Shown piece by piece: positions 24,848 to 28,389 of a stretch of DNA of 28,389 nt. The DNA comes from a virus, in IMG/VR virus record IMGVR_UViG_3300034284_000643, positions 1 to 28,389 of that record; one strand, given 5' to 3'. The notes under the pieces were generated by a model that was given only the letters and a program-made list of their open reading frames with translations, was not told the DNA's origin and did not search any database. A program made the translations under genes and the position numbers. The number at the start of each line of letters is the position of its first letter. The stretch's first letter is position 1.

Positions 24848-27565
24848 ATGTCAGCTTTTCCACATTTTTCAAACATAGCACCTTGGGTAACCAAAGAACT
24901 TGATGCACGAAGACAAGATATTATTAAAGTATCAAATTTAAATGCATGGGTGAGAGTTTCTTCTGGAGTTGGGAAAGGATGTATGATGTTATCAAATCCA
25001 AACTTTAAATTATTTGGTGGTGTGGGTGATAAAATTGCACCATCTGTCTATGGAACTAATGCACTTAGTGGTACTATTGGTGTTCAATGGGATGGTGTAA
25101 CTCCTGTTAATACTGCTAATGAATATTGGGGATTTAGACCAAAGCCAAATATAACAACAATTGAAATTGAAGAAGGTGCTGGGTCTCTTTCTAGAAAAGC
25201 AACATTTACAATAACTGCATACACAAGAGCTCAATTAGATGAATTATGTAAGTATTACTTAGAGCCAGGATATACAATATTTTTAGAATGGGGATGGAAT
25301 ACAATACAAGGAGTATCTATGTACACTCCTAAATTAAATGGAGCGATTGTTGGGGCTAACCAATCTTTTGTTGAAGTTAATAAGAAAAGAGCAGCAGCTG
25401 AAGGACACTATGATAACTATTTAGGATTTATTAGTGGTGGTAATGTTACTATGGAAGGTGATAAATGGACAATAACTGTTAAGTGTACTGGATTTACCGA
25501 ATTGCCGGCATATATGACAGTAACAAGCAATTCAGATACAAGAGAAAATATAAAAAAAACAAAACCAGCAACATTTAAACCATCGGAAATAACTGCAGAA
25601 ACTGATTTAGGTAAAAAACGTTTTATGATGGCTTTTAATAGACTTCCATCAAATAAACAAAGCGAAAGTATTCAGGGTTTAATAAAATATGGAACTATCG
25701 CAAGTGTTTTAAATTTTGTTAATGTTGATGAGGATGTAAAAGAAAATATAAATGATACTACTTCTGGTTTTGAAATATTAGGAATATCAATAAATGATGA
25801 AGAAATAAAATCAGAAGGTAAAAATGTTGAAGTTCCATCTGGTACTGAAATTATTGGAGATGAAGCTTTTATTAGATTCGGAACATTAATGGATATTATG
25901 AATATGATTGGTGCTGGTTCACTTTCAATAGGTGGTGTCGAAGTTAGTATGACAGTAAACACAAAAAAAACAATTATTTCTGCATTTAAAAATATATATA
26001 GTACTGATAAAAGTAAACTACTTATACCAAATGCAAATGCACCTAAATTTTCACTAGCAGAAGCAGCTAGTTCAGTAAATGAGCAAAATACATTTGCAGA
26101 AACAGCAAATTGCTCAATTTCACATGATGGTGCGGTAGTAGAATTTCCATATTCAAAAGCAATAAAAGGTGGTACTGTTAGTGGTGTATCAATACAATAT
26201 AAAGATGGTAATATTGAAGGTATAAATAAAGCCGCATATATGTGGGGATTTTTAGATGACCTTTATGTTAATATGGATTTCGCAAAAGGAATTTTAGAAA
26301 CAGAAAACTTTTCAATAAAAGATGCATTATATAAACTATTAAATGGATTATCAAGTGCGGCTGGGGGTATTTGGGATTTTCAAATAATCGAAGTAACTAC
26401 AACTAATGGTAAAAGTACTGAATTGATGGTAGTTGATTTGAATTTTATGGCAGATAACGGAAAGGGAATGACAACATTCTATGTATCTGGTGTAAACTCT
26501 GTATTTTTAGATGCATCATTTGATATGGATATGGGTGGGGCTAAAATGAGCCAAATTATTGGAAAACGTTTAGGATATGATTTAAATCCCAACTCACCAT
26601 CGGTAGATGGAAAGGTATCAAAGGCAGTAGACCAAAATAATACAGCACAAGGGCAAAAGAAAGGATTGTTTACTGATATGCAAGATATGGTTTTAAAAGT
26701 AATAAGACCATTAGCTGGAAAACCACCAATGATGTCTCCTCAACAACTAGCACAAGATGCAGCTGCTAAACAAGCTAAAGCTGAGGCAGCAAAGGCAGCT
26801 CAGCAAAAAGTAATAGCAGATAAACTTGCGGCCGAAGCTGCAATAAAAAAAGCAGCAGATGAAAAAGCTGCAAAAGCAGCAGCATCTACTAAATCAACCG
26901 CTACAGCAACCACTACCCCAGAGACAGAAGTTGGTTTACTTGATAGAGCTGCAAATTTCGTTTCAGGTATAGGTGATGGTATTGTACAAGCAAAAAACAA
27001 GCTTGTTGAAGGAACTGTAGCCGCTTATGATACTGTTACTGAAGCAGCTGGCCAAGTTTATACTAATACTGTAGAGAAAATAGAAGAAGTTGGAGAAAAT
27101 CTTACAGAGCAATTTAATGAGTTAGAAGTAGTTAAGCAATTTAAAGCTTTTTTGGATAAGGAAGAAGCTAAAGAAAAGAACTTTAAATTATTTATGAGTA
27201 AAATAGGTATATATCCTAAAGTATCAGTTACGAAAGATACTCAAGTTAGTTCGCCGGAAACGGAACTTACTTCAATAACAATGAATGCAGTGTACAACGA
27301 CCAGTTGGTATTTCAGGCACTAAAAGCTGGATATAATAATGTAAATGCATACGATGCGAATACTGTATCAGCATTATTACCAATTAAATTTTCATTTACT
27401 GTTCATGGTGTTAGTGGAATTAAGAGAGGAGATAAATTTAAAGTTATTGGTATTCCTAGACAATATGAAGAAAATGGATTTTTCCAAGTAACATCCGTTA
27501 AACATACGATTGATGGTATGCTATGGAAAACTGAAGTTGAAGGTGGACTTAGATTAAATAAATAA
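24848..27565 (+). CDS. Baseplate hub-like structural protein
   Basis: A 905-residue protein. The N-terminal 210 residues carry RPKPNITTIEIEEGAGSLSR followed by CKYYLEPGYTIFLEWGWNT, a pattern I recall from large structural proteins of T4-like and jumbo phages. Residues about 631-683 are an Ala/Lys-rich helix (QAKAEAAKAAQQK, KKAADEKAAKAAAS), then a Thr/Pro linker and a further helical segment. The C-terminal 100 residues (LPIKFSFTVHGVSGIKRGDK, VIGIPRQYEENGFFQVTSV, ending KTEVEGGLRLNK) look like the hub domain of the phage late-control D / gp27 type. It would connect tube and baseplate. No lysozyme or needle motif is visible. Hub assignment is moderate. Confidence 0.65.
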   Translation: MSAFPHFSNIAPWVTKELDARRQDIIKVSNLNAWVRVSSGVGKGCMMLSNPNFKLFGGVGDKIAPSVYGTNALSGTIGVQWDGVTPVNTANEYWGFRPKPNITTIEIEEGAGSLSRKATFTITAYTRAQLDELCKYYLEPGYTIFLEWGWNTIQGVSMYTPKLNGAIVGANQSFVEVNKKRAAAEGHYDNYLGFISGGNVTMEGDKWTITVKCTGFTELPAYMTVTSNSDTRENIKKTKPATFKPSEITAETDLGKKRFMMAFNRLPSNKQSESIQGLIKYGTIASVLNFVNVDEDVKENINDTTSGFEILGISINDEEIKSEGKNVEVPSGTEIIGDEAFIRFGTLMDIMNMIGAGSLSIGGVEVSMTVNTKKTIISAFKNIYSTDKSKLLIPNANAPKFSLAEAASSVNEQNTFAETANCSISHDGAVVEFPYSKAIKGGTVSGVSIQYKDGNIEGINKAAYMWGFLDDLYVNMDFAKGILETENFSIKDALYKLLNGLSSAAGGIWDFQIIEVTTTNGKSTELMVVDLNFMADNGKGMTTFYVSGVNSVFLDASFDMDMGGAKMSQIIGKRLGYDLNPNSPSVDGKVSKAVDQNNTAQGQKKGLFTDMQDMVLKVIRPLAGKPPMMSPQQLAQDAAAKQAKAEAAKAAQQKVIADKLAAEAAIKKAADEKAAKAAASTKSTATATTTPETEVGLLDRAANFVSGIGDGIVQAKNKLVEGTVAAYDTVTEAAGQVYTNTVEKIEEVGENLTEQFNELEVVKQFKAFLDKEEAKEKNFKLFMSKIGIYPKVSVTKDTQVSSPETELTSITMNAVYNDQLVFQALKAGYNNVNAYDANTVSALLPIKFSFTVHGVSGIKRGDKFKVIGIPRQYEENGFFQVTSVKHTIDGMLWKTEVEGGLRLNK

Positions 27566-27569
27566 TAAT

Positions 27570-27950
27570 ATGAGAGCAGCAGATTTAATAAGATATACGG
27601 GTTTATCAAGATTTGAAAAAGGAGAATCTTTTAAAAACTTACAAATATCAGCCTATATTCCAATCCCAACTGAAATTGATTATAAGAGAGGATATATATC
27701 CAGATATTTTATACAAAGAGCAAATGATAAGGCAGGTAGAATAACAGAAATAAATGAAATTGCTTTTTCTAAATTTGTAAATGCACCATTTTATACTGCA
27801 ATTACTTTGGATTGGAAAATAACTGGAAGTGATGATGAAATAAAAGATTGTAATTTTAAATCAATTAAATTTGTATTAAAGGAAATGCCAAAAATACAAA
27901 TGTATTTACCAAATCTTTTACAATTTAGAAAAATAGAAGCTACACAATAA
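27570..27950 (+). CDS. Conserved phage protein next to baseplate genes
   Basis: A 126-residue protein starts 4 bp after the hub gene. The core, YIPIPTEIDYKRGYISRYFI, then a TEINEIAFSKF stretch, an APFYTAITLDWKITG stretch and PKIQMYLPNLLQF, resembles small conserved proteins found among T4-like phage structural genes. It is soluble, with no catalytic motif. It is the last protein gene before the tmRNA; its TAA directly precedes the TTTG of the tmRNA promoter. Function unknown. Confidence 0.6.
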   Translation: MRAADLIRYTGLSRFEKGESFKNLQISAYIPIPTEIDYKRGYISRYFIQRANDKAGRITEINEIAFSKFVNAPFYTAITLDWKITGSDDEIKDCNFKSIKFVLKEMPKIQMYLPNLLQFRKIEATQ

Positions 27951-27982
27951 TTTGGTAGTTTGGAATTTTATTCGTATATTTA
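27951..27982 (+). promoter_or_regulatory. Bacteroidota-type promoter for the tmRNA
   Basis: TTTG at 27951-27954, a 20-bp spacer, then TATATTTA at 27975-27982 match the TTTG / TAnnTTTG consensus except for the last base. Transcription would begin a few bases before 27996, leaving a short leader for RNase P to remove. Confidence 0.6.
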
Positions 27983-27995
27983 CATAAACAAATTT

Positions 27996-28378
27996 GGGGG
28001 TGACTCGGAATTGATTACAATGAGAATTATAGTATCACACGTAGACAGAAGTGCTAGATGTCTTTAAATCTGTACAAAACAATAAATGACGAAATGTCAA
28101 CTATGACCTTCGAAGACCTTATGGCTTTCGTAGGTGCTGATTACGCTGTAGCAGCCTAATCACAACAATCGGGTCGGTGCACATATAACCTAGGAACAGA
28201 AGTGTTTACAAAGGCTTTATTCGTTGAGCCCGAATCAACGAATTGGTGGAAACGCTGTACTAACCATACGGCCCCAATTATTTTGGAAAGTGAATAAGAT
28301 TAAACTTTATCCTAAACGTGTGACATGCTGGTATTATGGTTACTTTGTAAGACATGGGTTCGAATCCCATCACCTCCA
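27996..28378 (+). ncRNA. ssrA: Transfer-messenger RNA (tmRNA)
   Basis: This is a 383-nt RNA. The 5' end GGGGGTG (27996-28002) pairs over seven bases with CACCTCC (28371-28377), including the G3-U70 pair read by alanyl-tRNA synthetase, with discriminator A at 28378. A T-arm ATGGG-TTCGAAT-CCCAT lies directly before the 3' acceptor strand. A perfect 8-bp helix TCACACGT / ACGTGTGA (28035-28042 with 28316-28323) plus AATTATA / TATGGTT (28025-28031 with 28335-28341) forms the long P2 arm. TTCGTTGA / TCAACGAA (28220-28242) is a further stem; its GCCCGA loop can pair with TCGGGT at 28169-28174, giving a pseudoknot. The tag frame ends ADYAVAA-TAA at 28159. CCA is not encoded. tmRNA rescues stalled ribosomes with SmpB, presumably from the host. 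Confidence 0.95.
28082..28159 (+). other. tmRNA tag reading frame (long proteolysis tag)
   Basis: The frame ending at TAA 28157-28159 encodes a C-terminus AFVGADYAVAA, like the usual YALAA degron. It is open back to an in-frame TAG at 28055-28057. ATA-AAT-GAC-GAA (28082-28093) aligns with the start of the E. coli tag (GCA-AAC-GAC-GAA). Resumption there would give a tag of about 23-25 residues, against 9-11 in most bacteria. The exact resume codon cannot be fixed by eye. Confidence 0.7.
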
Positions 28379-28389
28379 CAATAATCCCG

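Noticed and set aside
28058-28159. Stand-alone 33-residue gene starting at ATG 28058
   Set aside because: It lies wholly inside the folded tmRNA and its end is the tag sequence, so the tmRNA explains the frame better, though translation from this ATG cannot be excluded.
28340-28380. Isolated tRNA 3' half, or an integration site fragment
   Set aside because: The matching 5' acceptor strand is present at 27996-28002 with all intervening tmRNA helices, so the gene is complete. No integrase or second attachment copy is visible in the window.

Overview
This window looks like the tail and fibre module of a large T4-related (contractile-tailed) phage. Sheath, tube, tail-assembly chaperone, tape measure, LysM-type baseplate and hub-like genes occur in a recognisable order, all on the plus strand and almost without gaps. 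The host is probably a member of the Bacteroidota. Start codons are mostly preceded by A-rich tracts rather than Shine-Dalgarno sequences. A TTTG / TAnnTTT-type promoter, typical of that phylum, sits in front of the RNA gene at the right end. The DNA is A+T-rich except in the repeats, and nearly every gene ends in TAA. No integrase, replication, capsid or lysis gene is visible, so a lytic or temperate lifestyle cannot be decided.

Layout. (1) Positions 1-13796 form the adhesion region. A fibre truncated by the left edge carries about 1,060 residues of collagen-like Gly-X-Y repeat. It is followed by a PKD plus BspA-like leucine-rich protein, a small fibre-assembly-chaperone-like protein, two small structural proteins, and a 2,562-residue fibre with its own collagen-like shaft, repeated distal modules and a C-terminal S74 intramolecular chaperone. 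(2) Positions 13800-15151 hold three small genes, one resembling a family found near tail genes in other T4-like phages. (3) A 147-bp intergenic region with an inverted repeat and a promoter-like site precedes the sheath and tube genes, which end at a strong terminator. (4) Positions 18290-19305 hold a gp26-type chaperone gene. It has a T7 run where a +1 (or -2) shift would extend the protein by 70 residues, just before a second strong terminator. (5) Positions 19341-27950 hold a 74-residue protein, the tape measure, a large probable tube/baseplate junction protein, a LysM-like wedge protein, a hub-like protein and a conserved small protein. (6) Positions 27996-28378 encode a tmRNA (ssrA) with a long tag reading frame.

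Together the genes would build the contractile tail: tape measure, chaperones, tube and sheath on a hub/baseplate, and long collagen-like fibres for host recognition. The tmRNA is a translation-rescue RNA, here placed directly behind the structural genes. The items most worth a second look are the tmRNA with its unusually long tag, the apparent programmed frameshift, and the collagen-like shaft broken about every 40 residues by an aromatic motif.
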